DNA of 7,511 nucleotides from Candidatus Kaiserbacteria bacterium RIFCSPHIGHO2_02_FULL_54_11b (GTDB lineage: Bacteria > Patescibacteriota > Minisyncoccia > Phycocordibacterales > UBA2100), in contig MFLH01000040.1 in assembly GCA_001781275.1 (NCBI GenBank), positions 1,680 to 9,190 of the forward strand, read 5' to 3'. The translations under genes were made by a program, and so were the position numbers. Below are positions 1-4,935 of the stretch, piece after piece. The notes beneath the pieces are model-generated. The model ran no database searches. It worked only from the letters and a program-made list of their open reading frames with translations, and had not been told where the DNA came from. Positions within the stretch are counted from its first letter, which is position 1; every line of letters starts with the position of its first letter.

Positions 1-68
1 TCTGGCAGGGGTTTACCCGCCTCAAGGTATTTGACGATATCGCGCTTTTCGTTGTCTGATAGATTCAT
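1..68 (-). CDS. N-terminal fragment of a gene leaving the window; possibly a DNA methyltransferase
   Basis: An ATG at 68-66 opens a frame that stays open to the window edge (22 codons). It reads MNLSDNEKRDIVKYLEAGKP followed by LP. A short 'LS..EK..I...L..GKPLP' start resembles, from memory, the N-termini of some phage and element-borne adenine DNA methyltransferases, where it precedes a K-Y-R-F-like segment. No catalytic motif (DPPY, FxGxG) is visible because the gene is cut, so the function is a weak guess. There is no clear Shine-Dalgarno sequence. A promoter with a perfect TATAAT lies about 39 bases upstream, and a 17-base hairpin sits in the leader. Confidence 0.5.
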   Translation of the reverse strand, partial: MNLSDNEKRDIVKYLEAGKPLP

Positions 69-82
69 ATACGATGGGGCTT

Positions 83-99
83 GCCTCGCATTTAGAGGC
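83..99 (-). promoter_or_regulatory. Hairpin in the 5' leader of the left-edge gene
   Basis: GCCTC at 83-87 and GAGGC at 95-99 form a perfect 5-bp stem with a 7-base loop. It lies between the predicted -10 box (107-112) and the start codon (68), so it would sit at the very 5' end of the transcript or act as a small DNA operator. No U-tract follows it on either strand, so it is not a terminator. Confidence 0.4.
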
Positions 100-106
100 G
101 TCTAGA

Positions 107-112
107 ATTATA
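107..112 (-). promoter_or_regulatory. Candidate -10 box (TATAAT) of the left-edge gene
   Basis: Read on the minus strand the sequence is TTGCTATATAATTC, with a perfect TATAAT and an upstream TG. The region 17 bases upstream (AGGTAA) is not a good -35, so this would be an extended or weak -35 promoter. It points at the gene starting at 68, with transcription expected to begin near position 100. Confidence 0.45.
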
Positions 113-129
113 TAGCAACTACGCCAAAA

Positions 130-234
130 TTACCTCTCTACGTGATTCTGCCTTGAGGGAATACGCGGACATTTTTTCCAAAGCCCGCTTCCTGCGAGAT
201 CGGCAACCTCCTGTATCTTTCTCAGCGTGGACAT
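130..234 (-). CDS. Possible 34-residue protein, unrecognised
   Basis: An ATG at 234-232 follows the stop codon of the upstream small membrane protein (238-236) with one base between. The frame gives MSTLRKIQEVADLAGSGLWK and 14 more residues, then TAA at 132-130. The tight spacing to the upstream gene is the main argument that it is real, and the N-terminal half is amphipathic and protein-like. It has no recognisable domain. The upstream sequence AAAGATGG is at best a poor ribosome site. An AGGAGGT motif within the ORF (206-212) has no usable start at proper spacing. It may be spurious. Confidence 0.3.
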   Translation of the reverse strand: MSTLRKIQEVADLAGSGLWKKCPRIPSRQNHVER

Positions 235-235
235 T

Positions 236-388
236 TCAACCATCTTTATATAGCCAATACGCCGCTGCACCCGCTATTGCCCAGCTGATAAGCAACCCAT
301 TGACATACCCAATGCTTGCCATATACATCCCGAACAAAAACGGAATTCCTACGAACACGAATGTGAACGGATTGAAGTAATCGCCCAT
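236..388 (-). CDS. Small two-helix membrane protein, 50 residues, unrecognised
   Basis: From ATG 388 the product begins MGDYFNPFTFVFVGIPFLFG and ends LYKDG, TGA at 238-236. Two hydrophobic stretches, about residues 8-29 and 32-46, are separated by a short polar YVNG turn, so a helical hairpin in the cytoplasmic membrane is likely. A longer version from ATG 436 exists, but it would overlap the upstream membrane protein and add a charged, less convincing N-terminus. The start at 388 leaves a 10-base gap after the upstream stop and is preferred. No good Shine-Dalgarno is visible. It is probably co-transcribed with the 91-residue membrane protein. I do not recognise a family. Confidence 0.6.
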   Translation of the reverse strand: MGDYFNPFTFVFVGIPFLFGMYMASIGYVNGLLISWAIAGAAAYWLYKDG

Positions 389-398
389 ACACAAATGT

Positions 399-674
399 CT
401 AATGACGTTTATAAAGTTCTCTCGCCGCCAGAACACCGAACACGAGAGCGACGAAAGCGACGAACAAAGTGGTGAACGTAAAGATTTGTTCGCCGAGAGC
501 CATGTACCAAAACGGATCCGCGCTGTGTGTTAATGACCACTGCTCGGCAAAGCGTGCGAGCAGAATCTTGTCAGCCAGCGTTCCTATCGGAGTTGCAATG
601 AGTGGAGAGAGAATGAAAAACAAACCGCTTGCGATTGCTATGACCCATAATGTTTTTGTCTTGAGTTTTTTCAT
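399..674 (-). CDS. Two-helix membrane protein, 91 residues, unrecognised
   Basis: The chosen start is ATG 674, giving MKKLKTKTLWVIAIASGLFF and ending ELYKRH (TAG at 401-399). Hydrophobic segments lie at about residues 9-29 and 63-85, separated by a roughly 35-residue polar part with several aromatic residues (W43, F52, W53, Y54). The basic N-terminus suggests an inside start or a signal anchor. The frame extends upstream to ATG 764, but that extension is read through a terminator hairpin (677-701) and looks artificial. Starting at 674 puts the initiation codon directly after the terminator U-tract with no Shine-Dalgarno, which is itself odd. It is followed at 10 bases by a second small membrane protein, so the two may work together. 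Function unknown. Confidence 0.6.
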   Translation of the reverse strand: MKKLKTKTLWVIAIASGLFFILSPLIATPIGTLADKILLARFAEQWSLTHSADPFWYMALGEQIFTFTTLFVAFVALVFGVLAARELYKRH

Positions 675-676
675 AC

Positions 677-701
677 AAAAAAGCCAGCTGATAATGCTGG
701 C
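677..701 (-). terminator. Rho-independent terminator, minus strand
   Basis: On the minus strand, GCCAGC (701-696), a 7-base loop and GCTGGC (688-683) form a 6-bp GC-rich stem followed by six T (682-677). This is a textbook intrinsic terminator. It lies between the DpnD-like gene cluster and the membrane protein pair, with its U-tract ending two bases before ATG 674. Confidence 0.7.
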
Positions 702-766
702 GTAGATACCACTGAGCCCTGCGCCAGCTTTAGGCCTTGCGGCCCCATGCCCGTTTCCAGACATGG

Positions 767-812
767 CCCAATGACGAGTCGCTGAACGCAGGGTTCAGAA
801 ATCGCCATTGGG
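767..812. repeat. Two-part inverted repeat (7 bp outer, 6 bp inner)
   Basis: CCCAATG (767-773) pairs with CATTGGG (806-812), and inside it CTGAAC (782-787) pairs with GTTCAG (793-798) across a 5-base loop, with an internal loop of 7-8 bases on each side. Together they make a 46-base hairpin in a gap without convincing genes. No U-tract follows. It could be a structured RNA, a protein-binding site, or a processing or replication signal. Confidence 0.45.
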
Positions 813-901
813 TCTTTCCACGATCATGTCGTCCAGTACTACTGAACGATTTAGACCGCCGCCTTGCGGCTGATATAGGGTGTGTGCTTTTACTATACAG
901 C

Positions 902-933
902 AAAAACGGCGACCCCTGGCAAGAGCCGCCGTT
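902..933 (-). terminator. Rho-independent terminator closing the ArdC/SymE/DpnD-like cluster
   Basis: On the minus strand AACGGCG (933-927) and CGCCGTT (911-905) form a 7-bp stem around a 15-base loop, and the descending arm runs into TTTTT (906-902). It begins 17 bases after the TAG of the 61-residue gene at 952-950, exactly where the end of that transcription unit is expected. Confidence 0.75.
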
Positions 934-949
934 AATGTTGGAAGACTGG

Positions 950-1135
950 CTACTCGACCCGCTCGACACTATGGATTTCGAGGCACCCTTCGCTCATTTC
1001 GATTGATGTCTCTTCCCAAAGTGTCCCCTCGTAGATATGAGCCTCGATCTTTCTACGAGCTTCTTCCGCGCTATCAGCTTCGAACTCGACCGGAAGCAAC
1101 TCGGATTCTGATAGCCAGACTCGGTACTTCGCCAT
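950..1135 (-). CDS. DpnD/PcfM-like small protein, 61 residues
   Basis: The product begins MAKYRVWLSESELLPVEFEA and ends SVERVE. The pattern of a 'K-Y-x-V' beta strand, then 'VEFEADSAEEARRKIE', then a G-x-L/W strand, matches by eye the C-terminal domain of DpnD/PcfM-type proteins. These are small proteins common on mobile elements whose biochemical role is poorly known. The start is ATG 1135, three bases after the TAG of the upstream gene (1141-1139), with a weak AGG six bases before it. It is the last gene of a minus-strand cluster closed by the terminator at 902-933. It is acidic and soluble, with no membrane segment. Family assignment is by pattern only. Confidence 0.65.
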   Translation of the reverse strand: MAKYRVWLSESELLPVEFEADSAEEARRKIEAHIYEGTLWEETSIEMSEGCLEIHSVERVE

Positions 1136-1138
1136 ACG

Positions 1139-1747
1139 CTACCTATCTGCGAACTGGCTTATGGCCTCCGAGGCATCCTCTTTGCTCATCGAATCTAGTC
1201 CGGCCTCCCAGCGTTCGCGTTCTGCCTCGTTTTCGACGTTGAGGCTGACGAGCTCGCGAAGGTAGCTCTTCTGCTTGTCCGTGGCAAGATTGGAGCTTTC
1301 CTCCTGCTTCGCTCGATACGCTTCGCCAAGCCCTTTTGGAGCAGCTTGTTCGTGCGACGTATCCAGTCGGAGCGAATCCATGACCTTGCACGCAGAGTTG
1401 GCTGCCGAAAGAAAACTAGCGTTGAGGCAGATGAACGCGGTTCTCTCTATCCCGCGATTGATGCGAGTGAGAATAGCCGAGCCGTGACCTTTGCCCACCG
1501 GCTTACCGTCCTTGTCCTTCAAGAGGCACTGTACCGCTATGAGTCCCGGTACGTGCCGGAACGTTGCAAGCGTATCTGTATCCTCGCTGAACGTGGCTGT
1601 GAATTGATACGTCCCGCAAAGCTTTTGGATTTCCTTCCGCATCACGTGCTCCGGATCCTGCGTGTCCATCGCTTTCCGTCGCATCAACTCGACCGGATGA
1701 GGTTGGATTGGTGACAGGGTGCGGCGTTTGAATGTTGTTGTGTTCAT
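1139..1747 (-). CDS. Unrecognised 202-residue protein of the accessory operon
   Basis: The start ATG 1747 gives MNTTTFKRRTLSPIQPHPVE; the protein ends ISQFADR (TAG at 1141-1139). Three parts are visible: a basic, probably disordered N-terminus (1-44), a compact central domain (about 45-130) with 'GKPVGKGHGSAILTR' and 'NASFLSAANSACKVMDSLRL', and a charged C-terminal helical module (about 154-200) beginning ATDKQKSYLREL and ending SMSKEDASEAISQF. A similar 'KQ..YL..L ... LSK.EAS..I' tail occurs, as far as I recall, in several mobile-element hypothetical proteins. I cannot name a function. The N-terminal 245 bases lie inside the tail of the SymE-like frame in another phase. It shares an operon with ArdC-like, SymE-like and DpnD-like genes. 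No Shine-Dalgarno is visible, so translation is probably coupled to the upstream gene. Confidence 0.7.
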   Translation of the reverse strand: MNTTTFKRRTLSPIQPHPVELMRRKAMDTQDPEHVMRKEIQKLCGTYQFTATFSEDTDTLATFRHVPGLIAVQCLLKDKDGKPVGKGHGSAILTRINRGIERTAFICLNASFLSAANSACKVMDSLRLDTSHEQAAPKGLGEAYRAKQEESSNLATDKQKSYLRELVSLNVENEAERERWEAGLDSMSKEDASEAISQFADR

Positions 1748-1910
1748 GTTGAGTAATGTTTCTAATGGTTATTAAGTTCTGTTGATAGGAAACTTCGATT
1801 GCTGTTCCCATCTCGAATCCCATATCCTCCAGCGTGGAGTTCGCTATCTTGATCATTGGGCAATCAAGGGTACCGGGATTCCTAACTACTGTCTGGCGTC
1901 TGACGGTCAT
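1503..1910 (-). CDS. SymE-like (AbrB/MazE-fold) protein with an overlapping out-of-phase tail
   Basis: ATG 1910 overlaps the upstream stop as ATGA (1910-1907), a classic coupling arrangement. The first ~51 residues resemble the SymE family: 'CPMIKIANSTLEDMGFEMGT' at 17-36, then 'AIEVSYQQNLITIRN', the usual sequence of beta strand, 'L..aGF..G', and a 'V....NLI.I' strand. In that family the fold is related to antitoxin-type DNA-binding AbrB/MazE domains. Known members are often near this core size, so the frame should end near residue 55. Here it runs on to 135 residues, and residues 55-135 overlap the next gene in another phase and have no domain-like character. Either the native stop was lost by a small indel, or the tail is tolerated. 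A TAG occurs in the +1 phase right at the end of the core. Confidence 0.6.
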   Translation of the reverse strand: MTVRRQTVVRNPGTLDCPMIKIANSTLEDMGFEMGTAIEVSYQQNLITIRNITQHEHNNIQTPHPVTNPTSSGRVDATESDGHAGSGARDAEGNPKALRDVSIHSHVQRGYRYACNVPARTGTHSGTVPLEGQGR

Positions 1911-2203
1911 GTTGCTTTCGTCACCTGAAGCTTATGGAAGAGGTGCACGACACGACGAATTCTCTTTTCAACCTCGCCTTTGTCGTTCTTGATTTCCACG
2001 TAGGTAACGCTTTTTAATGAGCGTTCGCCCTTCTTTACGCGATAACCGTAAGACATCCACGACACGGCGGGCATCGCATCCGTATGAGGATCGAATTCGT
2101 CTGCGGCATCATCTCCGTACTTTTCGCGTATCTGCTCTTTCACCATCTCGTACGTCTTTTCAGACCCACGATAGGGTGAGATCAGTTCTTTCACACTTTG
2201 CAT
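1907..2203 (-). CDS. ArdC N-terminal-like protein, 98 residues
   Basis: The protein starts MQSVKELISPYRGSEKTYEM and ends LFHKLQVTKAT (TGA at 1909-1907). Residues 49-62, W-M-S-Y-G-Y-R-V-K-K-G-E-R-S, followed by a beta strand with V and Y, a charged turn (72-83), and 'VVHLFHKLQV' (85-94), match the core of the ArdC-type single-stranded DNA-binding domain ('GxxVKKGEk ... vfn..Q'). In larger proteins that domain precedes a metalloprotease or polymerase; here it stands alone. ArdC homologues are known from plasmids as antirestriction proteins, so protection of incoming element DNA is a possible role, but the fragment lacks the protease half. ATG 2203 is preceded by an in-frame TAA, which fixes the start. 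A GGAG motif lies 16 bases upstream, too far to be an ideal site. It leads the minus-strand operon. Confidence 0.6.
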   Translation of the reverse strand: MQSVKELISPYRGSEKTYEMVKEQIREKYGDDAADEFDPHTDAMPAVSWMSYGYRVKKGERSLKSVTYVEIKNDKGEVEKRIRRVVHLFHKLQVTKAT

Positions 2204-2319
2204 ATGCAGGCATGTTTACTCCACGTGCACATCGACACGGCGCACAAAGGCTCGGCGTGGTTTGATAAGTGAGTGAGTCTTCAACCCTTTGAGTGGTTTA
2301 TTGTGGGGGGGGGTATCCG

Positions 2320-2355
2320 GGGGCGTGTTTTGTCTTACCGCCCCTAAATCACGCC
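2320..2355. repeat. Two mutually exclusive GC hairpins
   Basis: GGGGCG (2320-2325) can pair with CGCCCC (2339-2344), and the overlapping GGCGTG (2322-2327) can pair with CACGCC (2350-2355). Both stems are perfect 6-mers and they share bases, so only one can form at a time. No U-tract follows on either strand. Confidence 0.4.
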
Positions 2356-2426
2356 AGGAATCTGTATCTTATGAATCCGTAGCCGTTTTTTGCTCAAATT
2401 CATATACCGCCCATAGATAATTCAGA

Positions 2427-2451
2427 AAATGTTCGTAGAGATTGAACATTT
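2427..2451. promoter_or_regulatory. Perfect 8+8 bp inverted repeat, probable operator
   Basis: AAATGTTC (2427-2434) and GAACATTT (2444-2451) are exact reverse complements separated by 9 bases, so the half-site centres are about 17 bases apart, fitting a dimeric regulator. It lies 66 bases upstream of the -35 box of the rightward promoter. No matching second copy was seen in the window. The partner protein is unknown; the SymE-like protein is only one speculative candidate. Confidence 0.45.
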
Positions 2452-2516
2452 CCCAGAATATGAGGTGTTGTTTTCAGCACCGAGACACAAAATTGAAGGA
2501 AAAATAATTTTTGCTC

Positions 2517-2544
2517 TTGACTTTTGAAAAAGTGGGTGTAGAAT
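2517..2544 (+). promoter_or_regulatory. Sigma70-type promoter of the replication genes
   Basis: TTGACT (2517-2522) and TAGAAT (2539-2544) are separated by 16 bases; each box differs from the consensus by one base. The upstream sequence is A/T-rich (GGAAAAATAATTTTTG), like an UP element. Transcription would begin near 2551 and run into the leader and then the genes at 2747, 2941 and 3074. Confidence 0.7.
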
Positions 2545-2550
2545 GCTGAC

Positions 2551-2746
2551 ATCTGAGTAAGGACGCTTGAGGTCCTGAATGTTTCAAGAGGTTAGTAGTG
2601 ATGAGTAATCGCGAGCCCGGGCAGGTCATGGCGGGTTAATCGCTTGTCATCGTTGTTGATCCGAGAGTGCTCTCCGGCACTCCAGACGTCGTTGCGTTGT
2701 TGAACGGAAGCTTTTTGCACGTCTTAAAAATTAACAATCACTAAAA
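2551..2746 (+). other. ~196-base leader with two overlapping mini-ORFs and hairpins
   Basis: Between the promoter and the first substantial ORF lies a leader with several structures. AGGAC/GTCCT pair around a 7-base loop near 2563-2579 and would mask the GAGG ribosome site of a 9-codon ORF (2579-2608, MFQEVSSDE). A second ORF of 12 codons (2601-2639, MSNREPGQVMAG) overlaps it and has AGAGG at 9-base spacing. A 6-bp hairpin GAGTGC/GCACTC lies at 2665-2682. There is no U-tract, so it is not a terminator. Regulation of the downstream replication genes by the leader is an inference. Confidence 0.35.
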
Positions 2747-2917
2747 ATGAAAACAGAAAGAATGAGCAGGCGGCATAGCTCAAATCGTAGCCGCACGGAT
2801 CCAGCAGAACGCTTGAGATATGCGATCTTGTCCGGATTTGCCAAATATGATCATCTAATGCGCAGTAGAAGAGTCCGTATCGCTCTAGCTGGCAAACGGC
2901 AGAGACGGAGCGTCTGA
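2747..2917 (+). CDS. Possible 56-residue arginine-rich protein, unrecognised
   Basis: ATG 2747 opens a frame reading MKTERMSRRHSSNRSRTDPA and ending KRQRRSV, closed by tandem TGA TAA at 2915-2920. It is very basic (about 14 Arg) with an aliphatic-aromatic centre (LRYAILSGFAKYDHLM), which could be a short nucleic-acid-binding helix. It is the first ORF of useful size after the leader. There is no Shine-Dalgarno; the start is preceded only by CTAAAA. No family is recognised. It lies 23 bases before the next gene, which fits a co-transcribed small gene but does not prove translation. Confidence 0.35.
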   Translation: MKTERMSRRHSSNRSRTDPAERLRYAILSGFAKYDHLMRSRRVRIALAGKRQRRSV

Positions 2918-2940
2918 TAAGCGTAGAGCAGACGAAAGCA

Positions 2941-3177
2941 ATGTTGGCATCGTTAAAGTTGTCCGACAAAGAAGCGGAAGAAATAAGAGATATCACTTCC
3001 ATGCTCGCCGATGTGTTATTCGACGACTGGAACGAAAAGCGTATGAACAGCTTAGCTACTAAAATTATGAAAAATGAAAGAAACAGCATTGAAGTACGCG
3101 GAGATGGGATACTCAATAATTCCCATCCGCGCCAAGAGCAAGAAGCCGCTTGTCGACTGGAAGCGGTATCAGACTGA
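2941..3177 (+). CDS. Small acidic helical protein upstream of the primase, 78 residues
   Basis: The product begins MLASLKLSDKEAEEIRDITS and continues MLADVLFDDWNEKRMNS, clearly amphipathic and helical. The first ~45 residues look like a real small domain. The last ~34 residues overlap the start of the primase-polymerase gene in another phase (shared 3074-3177) and have no such character. Upstream in frame there is a TAG at 2866-2868 and no better start than ATG 2941; the upstream AGACGAAAGCA is a poor ribosome site. Its place directly before the replication protein suggests a replication accessory or copy-control role, but this is inference and no family is identified. Confidence 0.6.
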   Translation: MLASLKLSDKEAEEIRDITSMLADVLFDDWNEKRMNSLATKIMKNERNSIEVRGDGILNNSHPRQEQEAACRLEAVSD

Positions 3178-4789
3178 AAGAGCAACACCCGAGGAGATCG
3201 AGAAGTGGTTCAAGGAATGGCCCAATATGAACATCGGTATTATTACTGGTGCCATATCAGGCATAGCGGTAGTTGATGTAGAGAACGGCGGCAGTCTCGA
3301 AGGGTTGCCGCCGACAGTGACCGCAAAGACCGGAGGAGGCGGCTGGCATCTGTATTACCGCCATCCTGGGCACAAGGTTGGGAATGAGGTTCGAACAAGA
3401 GAATTGACAGATGTTCGTGGCGATGGCGGCTATGTCGTTGCTCCCCCGAGTGTTAGCGAAAAAGGTGCATACGAGTGGAGTGTTGCTCCGTGGGATACGC
3501 CCATGGAGGCATTTCCGGCTCATGTATTCGCAAACCCGAAAGCTGTCCCGAGAATCGACGAGGATCTAGTAAAGGTCCCTGTAGGGCGTAGAAACGACGA
3601 GGCAACACGTTATGCAGGTCGTGTGCTGCACTTCCTACCCCCTCCACTCTGGGACACGGCAGGCTGGGGAGCGCTGAAAGAGTGGAACGAAACGCGTGTC
3701 GAAGAGCCACTCGAAGAAAAAGAGCTTCGAGATGTTTTCGAAAGTATTGCAAAGCGAGAAGCAGAAAAAGATCCGGCAGAGGGTGAGTCAATTGCATATT
3801 CGGGAGAAACCTTAACCGATTTGTATGCCGATACATTTCCAGACAACCTCTGGCTTGTTGACGGTCTTATACCAATCGGTGGACTCACGATGTTCTCGGG
3901 CAGGCCCAAGAGTTTCAAGACGTACATAATGCAAAATCTTGCAATGTCGGTTGTAACGGGAATTCCGTTTCTCGGCAGATTCAACATTCCCGAGAAAGGC
4001 CGCGTACTTATAATAGACGAGGAGAACCCGCGTCGATTGATAAGAGATCGCTTCAGGGATATGGGAATGCCGGAAACGGACGAGATCGTATTGTTGTCAA
4101 GAAAAGGCGTTCGTCTGGATAAGCCCCAGAGTGTTGAGGCCGTTGTCGACTATGTGAATGAACTGAATCCTCGTCTCATCGTGATCGATTCTTTGACGAA
4201 ACTACACTCAAAGAACGAGAATCAATCGAATGAAATGTCGGATGTGTTCACTGCGATGAAGAAGATGCTGGCTGACGATCGCGCCATTGTGCTTATTCAC
4301 CATCACAACAAGGCATCAAAACAGGAGAAGCGTGGTGATGGTCAATCGATACGAGGGTCAAGCGATATCTTCGCAGAGCTGGACGCATACATCGCAGTTG
4401 ATAGAAAAGGATTAACGACCGACGTAATAATGACGCCGGGAGCACTCCGTATCGCAGAGGAGCCCGAAGCGTTTAGAGCGTCTCTCGTTCCTGATGAATA
4501 TGGTCATGAGATCTTCGCATATCAAGGTGAGGTGGATGAAAAGAACGAGGAACGCGCTGCAGCAGTCGCGGCCGTAAGGGATCTGTTTACGAGCCCAGAA
4601 ACAAAACAGACGGTTCAAGACTGCATCGATTGGACCAAGCTGCCAGATACTGACGTGCGTGTAGCTCTAAAAATCCTAGAAAAGAACGGGGTGCTGACGC
4701 ATGACATCGGGCCGCGCAACAAATTCATCTATCGGCTCGCAGACTCCACTGGGAATGAGAAACCTGCCGAGACAGAACCGGCAAGTTGA
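3074..4789 (+). CDS. Primase-polymerase / RepA-like helicase fusion, probable replication protein
   Basis: The 571-residue protein has three clear parts. Residues ~5-155 form a bifunctional primase/polymerase domain of the archaeo-eukaryotic type: 'IAVVDVE' with D68 and E70 as likely metal ligands, 'GGWHLYY' with H92, and 'DVRGDGGYVVAPPS' at 113-126. Residues ~165-230 ('VGRRNDEATRYAGRVLHFL', then 'EPLEEKEL') look like the helical PriCT-type linker. Residues ~245-440 are a RecA-fold ATPase of the RepA/AAA_25 type: Walker A 'SGRPKSFKT' (275-283), 'LIIDEEN' (312-318), Walker B 'LIVID' (368-372), 'LIHHH' (407-411) and 'IRGSSD' (426-431). Residues ~500-565 resemble a winged helix. Such proteins prime and unwind plasmid or phage DNA. 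An in-frame TGA at 3068-3070 fixes the start at ATG 3074, which has no Shine-Dalgarno and sits inside the preceding gene. It ends TGA GGT TAG. Confidence 0.92.
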   Translation: MKETALKYAEMGYSIIPIRAKSKKPLVDWKRYQTERATPEEIEKWFKEWPNMNIGIITGAISGIAVVDVENGGSLEGLPPTVTAKTGGGGWHLYYRHPGHKVGNEVRTRELTDVRGDGGYVVAPPSVSEKGAYEWSVAPWDTPMEAFPAHVFANPKAVPRIDEDLVKVPVGRRNDEATRYAGRVLHFLPPPLWDTAGWGALKEWNETRVEEPLEEKELRDVFESIAKREAEKDPAEGESIAYSGETLTDLYADTFPDNLWLVDGLIPIGGLTMFSGRPKSFKTYIMQNLAMSVVTGIPFLGRFNIPEKGRVLIIDEENPRRLIRDRFRDMGMPETDEIVLLSRKGVRLDKPQSVEAVVDYVNELNPRLIVIDSLTKLHSKNENQSNEMSDVFTAMKKMLADDRAIVLIHHHNKASKQEKRGDGQSIRGSSDIFAELDAYIAVDRKGLTTDVIMTPGALRIAEEPEAFRASLVPDEYGHEIFAYQGEVDEKNEERAAAVAAVRDLFTSPETKQTVQDCIDWTKLPDTDVRVALKILEKNGVLTHDIGPRNKFIYRLADSTGNEKPAETEPAS

Positions 4790-4797
4790 GGTTAGTG

Positions 4798-4856
4798 AGG
4801 GTAGCCAGTTTAGTTTCTCTGGTATTAAGCTAGAAAACTTAATACTGGCTAGCCCT
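4798..4856. repeat. 59-base stem-loop between the replication gene and the recombinase
   Basis: The outer arms AGGGTAGCCA (4798-4807) and TGGCTAGCCCT (4846-4856) pair with a single bulged G. The inner arms GTATTAAG (4822-4829) and CTTAATAC (4838-4845) pair perfectly around an 8-base loop. Fourteen unpaired bases remain on the 5' side only (4808-4821), and CCAG/CTGG inside offers an alternative pairing. No U-tract follows, so it is a poor intrinsic terminator. It could be a single-strand initiation signal, an mRNA processing or stability element, or a recombinase-related site. Confidence 0.6.
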
Positions 4857-4925
4857 CAAAGTACCGGTTCCAATGGTCACCGGGGGTATGTGTATAGCAC
4901 TGGGACCGGGGATTACAATCTAAGC

Positions 4926-4929
4926 AAGG
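4926..4929 (+). promoter_or_regulatory. Shine-Dalgarno-like AAGG of the recombinase
   Basis: AAGG lies six bases before ATG 4936 and supports that start. It is one of the few recognisable ribosome sites in the element. Confidence 0.5.
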
Positions 4930-4935
4930 CAAAAA

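Larger units (their letters stand above)
2204..2516. other. Non-coding divergent regulatory region
   Basis: No convincing gene was found on either strand. The stretch separates the leftward accessory operon from the rightward replication genes. It contains a run of nine G (2305-2313) followed by a run of five G, overlapping GC hairpins (2320-2355), a 7+7 bp TATGAAT/ATTCATA inverted repeat (2370-2376 and 2398-2404), and an 8+8 bp inverted repeat (2427-2451). It becomes A/T-rich towards 2517. Position and structure fit an operator region or replication origin, but I see no iteron array that would prove an origin. I could not identify a clear leftward promoter. Confidence 0.5.

Noticed and set aside
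399..764. 121-residue version of the membrane protein starting at 764
   Set aside because: The extra 30 residues are read through a rho-independent terminator hairpin and are Gly/Ala-rich without membrane-protein character.
737..1006. 89-residue plus-strand ORF
   Set aside because: It runs antisense across the terminator and the end of the DpnD-like gene, with no recognisable domain and no upstream ribosome site.
2305..2323. G-quadruplex from the G9 and G5 runs
   Set aside because: There are only two separate G runs, so a standard four-tract intramolecular quadruplex with loops is not supported.
2724..3188. 154-residue minus-strand ORF opposite the small genes before the primase
   Set aside because: It is the antisense of two small plus-strand genes and the primase start; it is Ser/Phe-rich with no domain-like pattern.
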